Shown piece after piece: positions 44,993 to 53,881 of a stretch of DNA of 64,000 nucleotides. Each line of letters starts with the position of its first letter. The first letter of the stretch is position 1. The notes below the pieces were generated by a model. It was given only the letters and a program-made list of their open reading frames with translations. It was not told the origin of the DNA and did no database searches. The stretch is taken from the NCBI RefSeq assembly GCF_014696355.1, contig NZ_JACJQA010000024.1:116399-180398 (forward strand). Reading direction: 5' to 3'. The DNA comes from Pseudanabaena sp. FACHB-1998. Lineage in GTDB: Bacteria; Cyanobacteriota; Cyanobacteriia; Pseudanabaenales; Pseudanabaenaceae. The position numbers and the translations under genes are program-made.

Positions 44993-45106
44993 ATGGAAGC
45001 TCTCACCTATACTTTTATTTTCGCTTGTTTGATTGGTTTGTTCTTCTTCGCAATCTTCTTCCGCGAGCCTCCCAAGGTTATCTCTAATTCTAAAGATAAG
45101 AAGTAA
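44993..45106 (+). CDS. psbT: Photosystem II subunit PsbT
   Basis: The 37-codon frame [20 protein letters not shown] and on to [17 protein letters not shown] is PsbT. A single membrane helix is followed by the conserved FREPP segment. It helps stabilise the PSII dimer and repair. It begins six bases after the psbB stop and is followed directly by a terminator, so psbB-psbT form a two-gene operon. Confidence 0.97.
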   Translation: MEALTYTFIFACLIGLFFFAIFFREPPKVISNSKDKK

Positions 45107-45108
45107 AT

Positions 45109-45136
45109 AAAAAAGCCCGCCTAGGCGGGCTTTTTT
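45109..45136 (+). terminator. Terminator of psbB-psbT
   Basis: AAAAAAGCCCGCC, a TA centre and GGCGGGCTTTTTT directly follow the psbT stop codon. A second hairpin at 45143-45177 (ATCTAAAGAGGGTC and complement around CACTACG) follows at once. Confidence 0.92.
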
Positions 45137-45232
45137 ATTTTTATCTAAAGAGGGTCACTACGCGACCCTCTTTAGATTTTTATTAGGTAACACGATCATG
45201 TAGATTTTTATTAGTTGTAAAAATTAATCTGT

Positions 45233-46114
45233 ATGTCTTATTACATTTCACCGCGCTTTTTGGATAAACTTGTTGTCCATTTGGCTAAGAATTTCATGAA
45301 ATTACCTAATGTGACAGTGCCTTTGATTTTGGGTATTCATGGCGGTAAAGGTGAAGGTAAATCTTTTCAGTGTGAGTTAGCGTTTGAGAAATTAGGGATT
45401 GATCCCATCCGAATGTCGGGTGGTGAGTTAGAAAGCCCTGACGCTGGCGATCCTGCTCGATTGATTAGAATGCGCTATCGTGAGGCGGCGGAACTGGTGA
45501 AAGTGCGTGGGAAAATGTGCGCTTTGTTGATTAATGATATTGATGCAGGGGCGGGACGGGTTGATAGCACTACGCAATATACGGTAAATACGCAGCTAGT
45601 TAATGCGACGTTAATGAATATTGCGGATAATCCTACCAATGTGCAGCTTCCCGGAAGTTATGACAGTAATCCGATTCGGCGTGTGCCAATCATTGTGACG
45701 GGGAATGACTTTTCGACTTTGTATGCGCCTTTGGTGCGTGATGGTCGGATGGACAAGTTTTATTGGCAACCCGATCGCGCCGATCGCATTGGGATTGTAA
45801 GCGGCATTTTTGCGCCTGATGGGATTCCACAATGGGAGATTGAGCGCCTTGTGGATATGTTTCCCGATCGCTCGATTGATTTCTTTAGCTCATTGCGATC
45901 GAGTCTTTATGATGAGCAGGTACGCAAGTTTGTCTATGAGATTGGCTTAGAGCGCTTGTCGTTACGTTTGGTGAATAGTACTGAGGCAATCCCTGAATTT
46001 CGTCCACCGAGCTTTGATTTGAAAACCTTGAAGGAAGCAGGCGATCGCCTATTGGCAGAAGGGGAGCGAGTCAGCCAGCGCACTTTAATTCAGGAATATA
46101 TGCCACTTTCTTAA
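45233..46114 (+). CDS. rca: Rubisco activase-like AAA+ protein without SSU-like domain
   Basis: The 293-residue AAA+ protein resembles cyanobacterial and plant Rubisco activase. Its Walker A is G37-G-K-G-E-G-K-S44 and Walker B is ALLINDIDAGAGR with D102 and D104. It also has TTQYTVNTQLVNATLMNIADNP, VPIIVTGNDFSTLY and RDGRMDKFYWQP. Activases remove inhibitory sugar phosphates from Rubisco. The protein stops at EYMPLS, so the small-subunit-like C-terminal domain found in many cyanobacterial Rca proteins (about 410 residues) is absent. No frameshifted remnant is seen before the hairpin downstream. Confidence 0.85.
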   Translation: MSYYISPRFLDKLVVHLAKNFMKLPNVTVPLILGIHGGKGEGKSFQCELAFEKLGIDPIRMSGGELESPDAGDPARLIRMRYREAAELVKVRGKMCALLINDIDAGAGRVDSTTQYTVNTQLVNATLMNIADNPTNVQLPGSYDSNPIRRVPIIVTGNDFSTLYAPLVRDGRMDKFYWQPDRADRIGIVSGIFAPDGIPQWEIERLVDMFPDRSIDFFSSLRSSLYDEQVRKFVYEIGLERLSLRLVNSTEAIPEFRPPSFDLKTLKEAGDRLLAEGERVSQRTLIQEYMPLS

Positions 46115-46118
46115 AGCA

Positions 46119-46150
46119 TAAAGTTGCGGTGCGAAGCGGCGCAACTTTAT
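46119..46150. terminator. Hairpin between convergent rca and TPR genes
   Basis: ATAAAGTTGCG and CGCAACTTTAT flank GTGCGAAGCGG. It lies between two convergent stops and could end both transcripts. Confidence 0.65.
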
Positions 46151-46159
46151 GGGGTGATA

Positions 46160-47449
46160 CTATTGCCGATCGCTTTCCAAGTCGAAGATCACTTTTTGCC
46201 AATACCAAACTTCGGGCATATTGGGATGATCTTGCTTAGCAATATCGATCAAACGTTGGGCGATCGCCATATTGCCACCAACTAAAGCTAATAACCTTTG
46301 TTGCAATTCAAGGCTAGGCATTTGCATTAAATCAACGGTTGCCGCCGCCTTGTCCTGTTGGCGCTTTGCATCTTTAGTTTGCTTTTCTAGTTCCGATTGC
46401 CAGAGATTAATACGATTAAGGGCATAACTATATCTATCTGTGACTGATTGCTTAAACCAAATATTTGCTGCTTGCTGGTAATCATCGATCGCCCCTTTAA
46501 GATCGCCAAAGTCATACCTCGCTTCGGCGCGATCGCAATATAGTTGAGGGTTTTGATTGTCGATGGCTAGCGATCGCGAAAAATCTTCAATGGCAGTGCG
46601 ATAGTCCTTAAGCTTGAGATAGGCTTGGGCGCGATCGCGATAAATTGCACTATTGCTAGGATATTCGCGCAACAAATCATTAAACTCAGCGATCGCTCCT
46701 TGTGCATCACCAATTTCGACCCGAATTTTGCCTCTGCCGATACGAATTTCAGGATTGTGCGGTTCTAGAAATTGGGCTTGATTGAGATCTTTCATCGCAC
46801 CTGTGATATCGCCTAATTTACCCAAAACTAATCCGCGCAGACAAAAGGCTCGCGCATTTTGCGGTTCGATCTGTAATAACCAATTGAGATCAATCAAAGC
46901 ATTGGTATATTCGCTCTGATCAATTTTTTGACGCACATTCGCTAAAATTTGCTCCGTTGATGGTGGTAATAAAGCCTCAAGAGACTTATAGCTTTCGATG
47001 CAACGGCGGCAATTCTCCTCATCTCGTAGTTCTAAAAATAAACTGGCAGCTTTTTTATAAGTCGCGATCGCCTTTTCAATTTGATTTTGTTGTTTATAGG
47101 TCAAACCTAATAATTGATGGGTGATCGCTGATTTGGGATTAATCTCAAGGGCTTGAGCAATATCCGCTTGAGCGGCGACAATATCAGCGATCGCTAACTT
47201 TGTCATGCTCCGCGCAATATAGACATCCAGAAAATCAGGCTTGATTTTTAGCGCCTGTTCATAATCATTAATCGCCCCTTGGCGATCGCCTAAATCAAAA
47301 AGAATTAATCCACGTTGATAATAGGCTTCAGCAAATTCAGCATTAGTGGCGATCGCGTTGCTAAATAATTGGACTGCCCCATAGCGATCGCCCGCCTTAG
47401 TTTTGGCTAATCCTTGATTATAAAAATCTTGAGCCGTATCTTGAGTCAT
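46160..47449 (-). CDS. Tetratricopeptide repeat protein
   Basis: The 429-residue soluble protein is built of about eight TPR units with repeated AxxxYxxA and D/NPxxA patterns, for example AEAYYQRGLILFDLGDRQGA, FLDVYIARSMTKLAIAD and AFCLRGLVLGKLGDITGA. A C-terminal helical segment (LQQRLLALVGGNMAIAQRLI) ends the protein. TPRs are protein-binding scaffolds; the partner is unknown. No signal peptide or membrane segment is seen. Confidence 0.88.
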   Translation of the reverse strand: MTQDTAQDFYNQGLAKTKAGDRYGAVQLFSNAIATNAEFAEAYYQRGLILFDLGDRQGAINDYEQALKIKPDFLDVYIARSMTKLAIADIVAAQADIAQALEINPKSAITHQLLGLTYKQQNQIEKAIATYKKAASLFLELRDEENCRRCIESYKSLEALLPPSTEQILANVRQKIDQSEYTNALIDLNWLLQIEPQNARAFCLRGLVLGKLGDITGAMKDLNQAQFLEPHNPEIRIGRGKIRVEIGDAQGAIAEFNDLLREYPSNSAIYRDRAQAYLKLKDYRTAIEDFSRSLAIDNQNPQLYCDRAEARYDFGDLKGAIDDYQQAANIWFKQSVTDRYSYALNRINLWQSELEKQTKDAKRQQDKAAATVDLMQMPSLELQQRLLALVGGNMAIAQRLIDIAKQDHPNMPEVWYWQKVIFDLESDRQ

Positions 47450-47555
47450 TGTTCTGGAATGTAAAGTACTGCAATAGTAGCGATCGCCCTAGTATTATAG
47501 TTAAAACTAATGTTTTTGCAGTGACCCACTTACGACCCACTTAGGAGTTATGGCA

Positions 47556-47846
47556 ATGCCCAAAAAAGACATTAAACATCAGATCGAAAAGACTCTCCAT
47601 ACGGTCGCTGATGTCGCTCAACAGCAATATAAAAAGAATCTATCCAAAGCTCATAAGACCGTTGATAAGCAAGTTGATGTGGTACGCGATCGGCTAGAGG
47701 AACTGGATAGCTGGGCAGTGGAATCAGTTAATGAAGCCCTAGAAAATGTGGAACAGAAGCTCGAAAAACAGGTCACAAAAACTGTCGGTCGTATCCAAAA
47801 AGCCGCCCAAAAAGTCGCCAAATCAGCTTTGGATAAGTTGCAATAA
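47556..47846 (+). CDS. Small coiled-coil protein, unknown
   Basis: The 96-residue protein is rich in Lys, Glu and Ala (MPKKDIKHQIEKTLHTVADV...AVESVNEALENVEQKLEKQV) with long amphipathic helices and no Cys or membrane segment. TAGGAG sits at the right distance before the ATG at 47556; the ATG at 47550 would be too close to it. Similar short helical proteins are common in cyanobacteria without a function. The high Lys and Ala content suggests binding to nucleic acid or membranes, which is not shown. Confidence 0.65.
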   Translation: MPKKDIKHQIEKTLHTVADVAQQQYKKNLSKAHKTVDKQVDVVRDRLEELDSWAVESVNEALENVEQKLEKQVTKTVGRIQKAAQKVAKSALDKLQ

Positions 47847-48027
47847 CGGGTTTATTATCGCCAACCATGCGGATGTAATATCTTTAACAACTATCTATAG
47901 CAAGCTTGCTCATTTAGCAATTCGATCAGGAAAAAGTTGATCATGGCATCTCTGATGATTAATTAAAAAAACTTTCTCTTAATTTTGCCATTTCCTCTAC
48001 TTCCCCTCAGGAGCAAAAAATTACTAT

Positions 48028-48612
48028 TTAAAATAGTTCATTCCAATTGAAAGTCACATCAGGAAAAGCAAGAATTGAAAGATTATCACTCTCATCGTAG
48101 CGCCTGATTAATTTATATCCATTTACCGATGGTTGCGAATATCCCTCGATCACTTTTTTATTCACATCAAACAACCACATCTCAGGAATCCCCGCCGCCG
48201 CATATAAAGGTGCTTTGATATCGCGATCGTAATCAATGGAGCTATCCGCAACCTCGATAATCAGCAAAATGTCATCTTCTGTTGGTAATCCCTCTTCATA
48301 AAAATCATCACGAAATTTCAAGATGGCTAGATCTGGCTGTGGCTCAGAGTTATTAACCAAGCGAATTGAATTTTGCGGCCAGATTATAGCTTTACCAAAA
48401 AGGCGATTAGTAAAAATTGCATTCAGTCGAGCGACACAAGTAGCGTGTTTTCTGCCAATTGGGGACATAGTTTGAATTTCTCCATTAATTAATTCGAGGC
48501 GATCGCCCTCTTGAAATATGCCAGCTTCATGCATGAGGTGATATTGCTGGGTCGTCAATAGGAACTTATTCGCCAACTTATTCTGGTTTTGCGTAAGCAG
48601 TTGAACTGTCAT
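48028..48612 (-). CDS. Uma2 family (DUF820) endonuclease-like protein
   Basis: The 194-residue protein has the Uma2 pattern: RLELINGEIQTMSPIGRKHA, IWPQNSIRLVNNSEPQPDLAIL, DDILLIIEVADSSIDYDRDIKAPLYAAAGIPEMWLFDV. Asp and Glu-Val-Ala lie where the PD-(D/E)XK nuclease core has its metal ligands. These genes are highly multicopy in cyanobacteria and of unknown role; several were called putative restriction endonucleases. The start and length match the family. Confidence 0.9.
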   Translation of the reverse strand: MTVQLLTQNQNKLANKFLLTTQQYHLMHEAGIFQEGDRLELINGEIQTMSPIGRKHATCVARLNAIFTNRLFGKAIIWPQNSIRLVNNSEPQPDLAILKFRDDFYEEGLPTEDDILLIIEVADSSIDYDRDIKAPLYAAAGIPEMWLFDVNKKVIEGYSQPSVNGYKLIRRYDESDNLSILAFPDVTFNWNELF

Positions 48613-48729
48613 AAGCTTAGAATTAGATTGCTTGGAGTGATATTGATGATCATCATAGCTCAGCCCATAAATTCAATGAAAATTAAATTTATAACATTCC
48701 CCAACCATAGTTAGCGATCGCTAGAAATC

Positions 48730-49800
48730 ATGACAGGTTTACGTGAAATTATCTGTTCTACCCAAGGAGCAATTGATCTCCAAATTAATGGAGCATTGGG
48801 AATTCCCTTCAATGATTTAAATCCCGAGCGCGCAGCAAAGTTATCAGAAATTTGTCGGTTTCTATATCAACAGGGACTCGATGGATTTTTACCTACCCTT
48901 GTTACTGCCGACCTTGAGCAGTTCAATCGATCGCTATTTTTCCTAGCCGAAGCGATCGCCCATCAAAAGCAAAATCTCGATCCTCAAGAAGCCAAAATTT
49001 TAGGTATTCATCTTGAAGGACCCTTTCTGCATCCCGACAAACGTGGCGCACATCCACAACAACATCTATTACCGCTTAATCTCGATACATTACGGCAGAT
49101 ATTAGGTGATTACACCGACATCATTAAACTTGTCACCCTCGCGCCCGAACTCGATCCATCAGGGGAAACGATTCAATATTTACGCGATCGCCATATCATC
49201 GTCAGTTTAGGTCACTCCACTGCAAATGCTGAGCAAACGCGAATAGCGATCACCAAAGGGGCAACAATGGTCACCCATGCCTTTAATGCCATGCCTAGCC
49301 TACATCATCGCGATGTCAGTTTATTGGGTGAAGCAATACTAAGCGATCGGGTTTGGTGCGGATTAATCGCTGATGGCGTTCATGTTTCACCCGAAATGAT
49401 CAAACTACTTTATCGGATGAAAAAACAAATTTTTCTGGTCAGTGATGCCCTTGCCCCCCTCGGTTTACCCGACGGCACTTATCCTTGGGACGATCGTCAA
49501 ATTACGATTAAAAATGGAACAGCAAGATTACCCGACGGCACGCTTTCAGGTACGACGCTGCCCCTGATTCATGCTGTCAACAATCTAGTTCAGTGGAATG
49601 TTTGCCCAGCATCGGAGGCAATTGAGTTAGTGATCAATATGCCGCGTCATGCGATGAACTTAGCGATCGATCCCAAAGCACCTAAAAGATTAACTTGGTG
49701 TGAGTATTCGTTTTCTAACAATCTAAATATATTCCCTGAGCTTAGGTCACCAGACGACTTTAAATTTGTCAGAAGCTCCCTATTTTGCGAAGTCAATTGA
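48730..49800 (+). CDS. nagA: N-acetylglucosamine-6-phosphate deacetylase
   Basis: The 356-residue TIM-barrel amidohydrolase has DLQINGALG, GIHLEGPFLHPDKRGAH, SLGHSTANAEQT, THAFNAMPSLHHRD, GLIADGVHVSPEM and LVSDALAPLG. This is the NagA set with the metal-binding Glu, His and Asp. It removes the acetyl group from GlcNAc-6-phosphate in amino-sugar recycling. No nagB lies beside it. The downstream accD gene is convergent, five bases away. Confidence 0.93.
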   Translation: MTGLREIICSTQGAIDLQINGALGIPFNDLNPERAAKLSEICRFLYQQGLDGFLPTLVTADLEQFNRSLFFLAEAIAHQKQNLDPQEAKILGIHLEGPFLHPDKRGAHPQQHLLPLNLDTLRQILGDYTDIIKLVTLAPELDPSGETIQYLRDRHIIVSLGHSTANAEQTRIAITKGATMVTHAFNAMPSLHHRDVSLLGEAILSDRVWCGLIADGVHVSPEMIKLLYRMKKQIFLVSDALAPLGLPDGTYPWDDRQITIKNGTARLPDGTLSGTTLPLIHAVNNLVQWNVCPASEAIELVINMPRHAMNLAIDPKAPKRLTWCEYSFSNNLNIFPELRSPDDFKFVRSSLFCEVN

Positions 49801-49805
49801 TAGAA

Positions 49806-50783
49806 CTAGACTTCAGAAGATAAGCTTGGCTCAGACATAAGATGAACCTCAGCCTTAGCAGCACCATTAAGATGGCGATCGCCACTAATATCCGCTTGTT
49901 GCGGTTGGTGCATTTTCAAAATCATGGCAAGATTTTGCTTCAGCTTTGTTCTGGGTACAACCGCATCCACAAAACCGTGATCAAGCAAATATTCTGATGA
50001 TTGAAAGCCTTCAGGAATTTTTTGCTTCAGAGTCTGCTCAATGACACGACGACCTGTAAATCCAATTAATGCCTTTGGCTCAGCCAAAATCAGATCACCA
50101 AGCATCGCAAAACTTGCGGTTACACCACCCGTTGTCGGATTAGTTAAAACAGGAATATACAGCAAATTAGCTTGACGATGGCGCTCTAAAGCCGCCGAAG
50201 TCTTTGCCATCTGCATCAAGCTCAAAATCCCTTCCTGCATTCGCGCCCCACCTGACGCACAAAAGATCAGAGCAGGATAACGCTTTGCCGTAGCAGTTTC
50301 TAGCATACGGGTAATCTTTTCCCCAACTACAGATCCCATGCTACCGCCCATAAATCGGAAATCCATTACAGCAAGTGCAGCATCACAGCCATCGATCTTG
50401 CCAGTGCCAGTGATGACACCGTCGCTTAAGCCCGTTTTTTGTCTGTATTCTTTGATGCGATCAATATAAGGCTTACGATCTTTAAAACCTAGCGGATCAC
50501 AGGAAGTTAAATCAGCATCCATCTCTTCCCATGTACCTGCATCGATCAGTTGGGCTATGCGCTCATAGGCATTAACTTGATTGTGATGACCACATTCAGG
50601 ACAAACCATCAAATTAGTTTTCAAGTCCTTGACATAGGTCAAAGCGCCACAAATAGAACATTTGTGCCACAAACCATCAGGAATTTCGCGTTCTTGAGAT
50701 TCTTGATTTAAATTAGGAGTTTTGCGGCGATATGCTTCACTTGCGCGAGAGCGTGTTTCAGCAAACCAATCAAACAGTGACAT
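49806..50783 (-). CDS. accD: Acetyl-CoA carboxylase carboxyltransferase subunit beta
   Basis: The 325-residue protein has an N-terminal four-cysteine zinc ribbon at C42, C45, C61 and C64 (CSICG...CPECG) and the carboxyltransferase core [23 protein letters not shown] and [15 protein letters not shown]. With AccA it moves the carboxyl group from biotin to acetyl-CoA for fatty-acid synthesis. The length matches cyanobacterial AccD. It is monocistronic as far as can be seen; its neighbour dnaK is upstream on the same strand with about 185 bases between. Confidence 0.97.
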   Translation of the reverse strand: MSLFDWFAETRSRASEAYRRKTPNLNQESQEREIPDGLWHKCSICGALTYVKDLKTNLMVCPECGHHNQVNAYERIAQLIDAGTWEEMDADLTSCDPLGFKDRKPYIDRIKEYRQKTGLSDGVITGTGKIDGCDAALAVMDFRFMGGSMGSVVGEKITRMLETATAKRYPALIFCASGGARMQEGILSLMQMAKTSAALERHRQANLLYIPVLTNPTTGGVTASFAMLGDLILAEPKALIGFTGRRVIEQTLKQKIPEGFQSSEYLLDHGFVDAVVPRTKLKQNLAMILKMHQPQQADISGDRHLNGAAKAEVHLMSEPSLSSEV

Positions 50784-50925
50784 AGCGGCTCACGGTTCAC
50801 AGAATAGGCATTCAGTTGTCAATATTTGGGACAAGACAACTGTAACCAAAAATACAACTATAACTTTGTCATCATACAGCGCTTTGGACTTCAGGAGAAG
50901 TATGAGCGATCGCCAGTCTTTTTAG

Positions 50926-50972
50926 AATAATAGTGTTAAGGAGGCGCTTCGCACCTCCTTAACACTATTATT
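50926..50972 (-). terminator. Hairpin containing the dnaK stop codon
   Basis: AATAATAGTGTTAAGGAGG and its exact complement flank the central CGCTTCGCA. The dnaK stop codon (50968-50970) lies in the outer arm, so this hairpin forms at the end of the coding region and probably ends the transcript. Confidence 0.8.
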
Positions 50973-52827
50973 CGAGAGAATCGCTGGGCTTTTGCTTGAC
51001 CCGCTCAACTTGCGAGTACTTCTCAACTGCTTGAGTTAGCTCAAACAAAGATTGCTGCAAAGGCTTAATCGCGATTTGGAGATCCTCATAGGTAGCCTCT
51101 TCGGATTCGTAGAGATTTTTGAGAATTTCCATATTTTTAAGCGGAGTCTCGCGCATACTTTGGCTAATTACGGTAGGACCATTATCTCTAAGGATTTCCT
51201 CAACAGTCCGAATCAGGTTAGAGGCTTGGTTACGCATATTAGCAAGCTCACGACGGGCTGTATCCTCGTCTGCATAGACCTCGGCTTCCATCCGCATTCT
51301 CTCAATCTCACTAGGACTTAAGCCACCAGTGTTTGTAATACTAATACTTTGCTCAACGCCAGTATCAATATCCCGCGCAGACACCTTGAGAATGCCATTC
51401 GCATCAATGTCAAAGGAAACTTCAATCTGAGGAATACCGCGAGGGGCTGGACGAATTCCCTCTAACTCAAATTTGCCAAGACTCTTGTTATCCTTTGCCA
51501 TGGCTCGTTCGCCTTGGAGGACATGGATTTCCACGGCTGATTGATTATCCACGGCAGTCGAGAAAATCTGGGATTTGCTGGTGGGAATTGTCGTGTTACG
51601 TTCTAGGTTTTTGGTGAATACACCGCCTTGAGTTTCCAAGCCTATGGACAGAGGAATTACGTCTAGCAGTAGGAGATCCTTAACTTCACCGCCTAAAATC
51701 CCCGCTTGCACAGCCGCCCCGATCGCCACAGCTTCATCAGGGTTTACCGATTGATCGGGCTTTTTACCATCAAAAAATCTCGATATAGCTTCCTGTACCG
51801 CGGGAATACGGGTAGAGCCACCAACTAAAATAATGCGATTAATTTCTTTAGGCAATAATCCTGCATCTTTTAAGGCTTGAGCCGTTGGTTCGAGCGTTGC
51901 CTTAACTAGTGGCGCAGTAATCTCGTCAAATTTAGAACGGGTAAAGTCAAGTTCTATGGTCTTAGGACCATTGGCATCCGCAGCAATAAAGGGCAAGCTG
52001 ATTAAAGTAGAAGGGGCGCTTGATAGCTCAATCTTGGCTTTTTCGGCTGCCTCCTTGAGTCGTTGTAAGGCGGTTTTATCAGCTTCTAAATCAATGCCTT
52101 CCTTTTCTTTAAAATCGGCAATCAGCCAATCGACGATCGCCGCATCAAAGTCATCACCACCAAGGTGGTTATTTCCTGAAGTTGCCTTTACCTCAAAAAT
52201 ACCATCGCCCAATTGCAGAACTGATACGTCAAACGTGCCGCCCCCAAGGTCAAAGACGAGAACAATCTGATCTTGATCCTGTTTATCTAATCCATAGGCG
52301 AGAGCCGCAGCCGTCGGTTCATTGACGATCCGTAAAACCTCCATGCCCGAAATCGCCCCAGCATCCTTGGTTGCTTGACGCTGTGTATCGGTGAAATAGG
52401 CAGGGACAGTAATAACGGCTTGGGTAACTTCTTCGCCTAAGTAGTTCTCGGCATCTTGCTTAAGTTTTTGCAAGATCATGGCCGAAATTTCTTGGGGAGT
52501 ATAGGTTTTATCACCAATTTGGACATCAACAGTTTGATCTTTACCTTTGACTGCTGTATAAGGCACACGACGACGTTCATCGGAAGTTTCGTCCCAACCA
52601 CGACCGATAAAACGCTTAATACTATAAATTGTATTAACCGAGTTGGTTACAGATTGACGCTTGGCAACCTGCCCAACAATCCGTTCGTTGCTGTCCTTTA
52701 CAAAGGCGACAATACTCGGGGTGGTTCTTCCCCCCTCTGCACTGGAGATGACAACAGGCTTTCCACCTTCCAAGACCGAAACACAACTGTTTGTCGTACC
52801 AAGGTCGATCCCAATTACTTTCGACAT
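50968..52827 (-). CDS. dnaK: Chaperone DnaK (Hsp70)
   Basis: The 619-residue protein begins [21 protein letters not shown]. It has [42 protein letters not shown] and a substrate-binding domain with [16 protein letters not shown] sequence ([14 protein letters not shown]). It is an ATP-driven folding chaperone that works with GrpE and DnaJ. It follows grpE at 135 bases on the same strand. Cyanobacteria have several DnaK proteins; pairing with grpE suggests the main one (DnaK2-like), but this is inferred. The C-terminal tail is short. Confidence 0.97.
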   Translation of the reverse strand: MSKVIGIDLGTTNSCVSVLEGGKPVVISSAEGGRTTPSIVAFVKDSNERIVGQVAKRQSVTNSVNTIYSIKRFIGRGWDETSDERRRVPYTAVKGKDQTVDVQIGDKTYTPQEISAMILQKLKQDAENYLGEEVTQAVITVPAYFTDTQRQATKDAGAISGMEVLRIVNEPTAAALAYGLDKQDQDQIVLVFDLGGGTFDVSVLQLGDGIFEVKATSGNNHLGGDDFDAAIVDWLIADFKEKEGIDLEADKTALQRLKEAAEKAKIELSSAPSTLISLPFIAADANGPKTIELDFTRSKFDEITAPLVKATLEPTAQALKDAGLLPKEINRIILVGGSTRIPAVQEAISRFFDGKKPDQSVNPDEAVAIGAAVQAGILGGEVKDLLLLDVIPLSIGLETQGGVFTKNLERNTTIPTSKSQIFSTAVDNQSAVEIHVLQGERAMAKDNKSLGKFELEGIRPAPRGIPQIEVSFDIDANGILKVSARDIDTGVEQSISITNTGGLSPSEIERMRMEAEVYADEDTARRELANMRNQASNLIRTVEEILRDNGPTVISQSMRETPLKNMEILKNLYESEEATYEDLQIAIKPLQQSLFELTQAVEKYSQVERVKQKPSDSLE

Positions 52828-52902
52828 AATCGCCAGTTCCGTAAAAAGCTTTTTAAAAGTTTAGCTTAGTGATTTTCTGAATAATGTACCCTAAGAATGC
52901 AT

Positions 52903-52932
52903 TTCAAGATGCAATCGCGATCGCATCTTGAA
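52903..52932. repeat. Inverted repeat between grpE and dnaK
   Basis: TTCAAGATGC and GCATCTTGAA flank AATCGCGATC, which contains a HIP1-like core. It lies in the 135-base grpE-dnaK spacer and could be a processing or attenuation site. No CIRCE element was found. Confidence 0.55.
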
Positions 52933-52962
52933 TAATTTAGTCTAGTTATTTAGTTTTTTTAA

Positions 52963-53718
52963 TTAACTAGGTTCGCTAGAGGCATTGTCAGGGGCTTTGT
53001 CCGATGTAGCACTATCTCCGTCAATTTTTCCCGAAGATACCTTCACCAGTGCATGACGCAACACGCGATCGTCACTGACTAAATACCCAGGGCGCAGTTC
53101 TTCGATAATTAAACCTTCGTCATACTCAGGGGAAGGTTCCTGCATAATCGCTTCGTGGAAATTGGGGTCAAATTCTTGACCGACCGCTTCCATTCTCGCG
53201 ACACCAGTTTCTTTGAGACATTTTAGCAATTGCTTATAAACTGACTGATAACTTTTGTGAATTGAAGCTTCACCATCAGTTTTAGGAGAGATTTGCAATT
53301 GTGCGCGTTCAAAATCATCAACTACTGGCAAGATTTTTTTGAGAATCTTGGAGGTAATTGTGCCTTCTTGCTCTTCCTTGTCACGCTCTGTACGTTTACG
53401 GAAATTCTCGAAGTCAGCGTATAGTCGCAAGTACTGTTGTTTGCGATCATCTAATTGCTCTCTTAGAGTAGTCGTCTCAGCGATCAAACCATTAATTTTT
53501 TCTAGAGTGGCGGCTGCGGCTGCGCTAGCTTTGTTATTTTCGGGTTTTGGTTCGCCGGCAGCTTTATCAGTTGACTGACTAGCTTCGGGGGAGGACTCTT
53601 CTAAGTTAGAGAGTTGATCTAATTCTTCGGTTGCCAATTGTTGTAATCTTGACTCCAGAACATCATCATCTTCGTCGATGAGATCATCCGAGTTGGGTAA
53701 GTTTTCTTCTTCGATCAT
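52963..53718 (-). CDS. grpE: Nucleotide exchange factor GrpE
   Basis: The 251-residue protein has an acidic, disordered N-terminus (LPNSDDLIDEDDDVLE), a long coiled coil (LREQLDDRKQQYLRLYADFENFRKRTERDKEE) and the C-terminal beta domain (GVARMEAVGQEFDPNFHEAIMQEPSPEYDEG, LRPGYLVSDDRVLRHALVKV). These are GrpE hallmarks. It releases ADP from DnaK. It is upstream of dnaK, consistent with one heat-shock unit. Confidence 0.96.
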   Translation of the reverse strand: MIEEENLPNSDDLIDEDDDVLESRLQQLATEELDQLSNLEESSPEASQSTDKAAGEPKPENNKASAAAAATLEKINGLIAETTTLREQLDDRKQQYLRLYADFENFRKRTERDKEEQEGTITSKILKKILPVVDDFERAQLQISPKTDGEASIHKSYQSVYKQLLKCLKETGVARMEAVGQEFDPNFHEAIMQEPSPEYDEGLIIEELRPGYLVSDDRVLRHALVKVSSGKIDGDSATSDKAPDNASSEPS

Positions 53719-53881
53719 TGCGTTAATACTCTTTTCGCGCTTTTCAGACTAGCAGTAAATTGCTAAGAGTTGACATTTTTTGAGTGTTTAGTTTTGACGA
53801 TTTCCGCCAATCACAACGATTTTACTGCTTATCTGAGACTTCGTATAGCTATCACTCACATAAAAACAAGATTCGCCTGCT

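Noticed and set aside
53720..53770. CIRCE-type heat-shock operator before grpE
   Set aside because: Only scattered parts of TTAGCACTC/GAGTGCTAA are present and they do not form the N9 inverted repeat.
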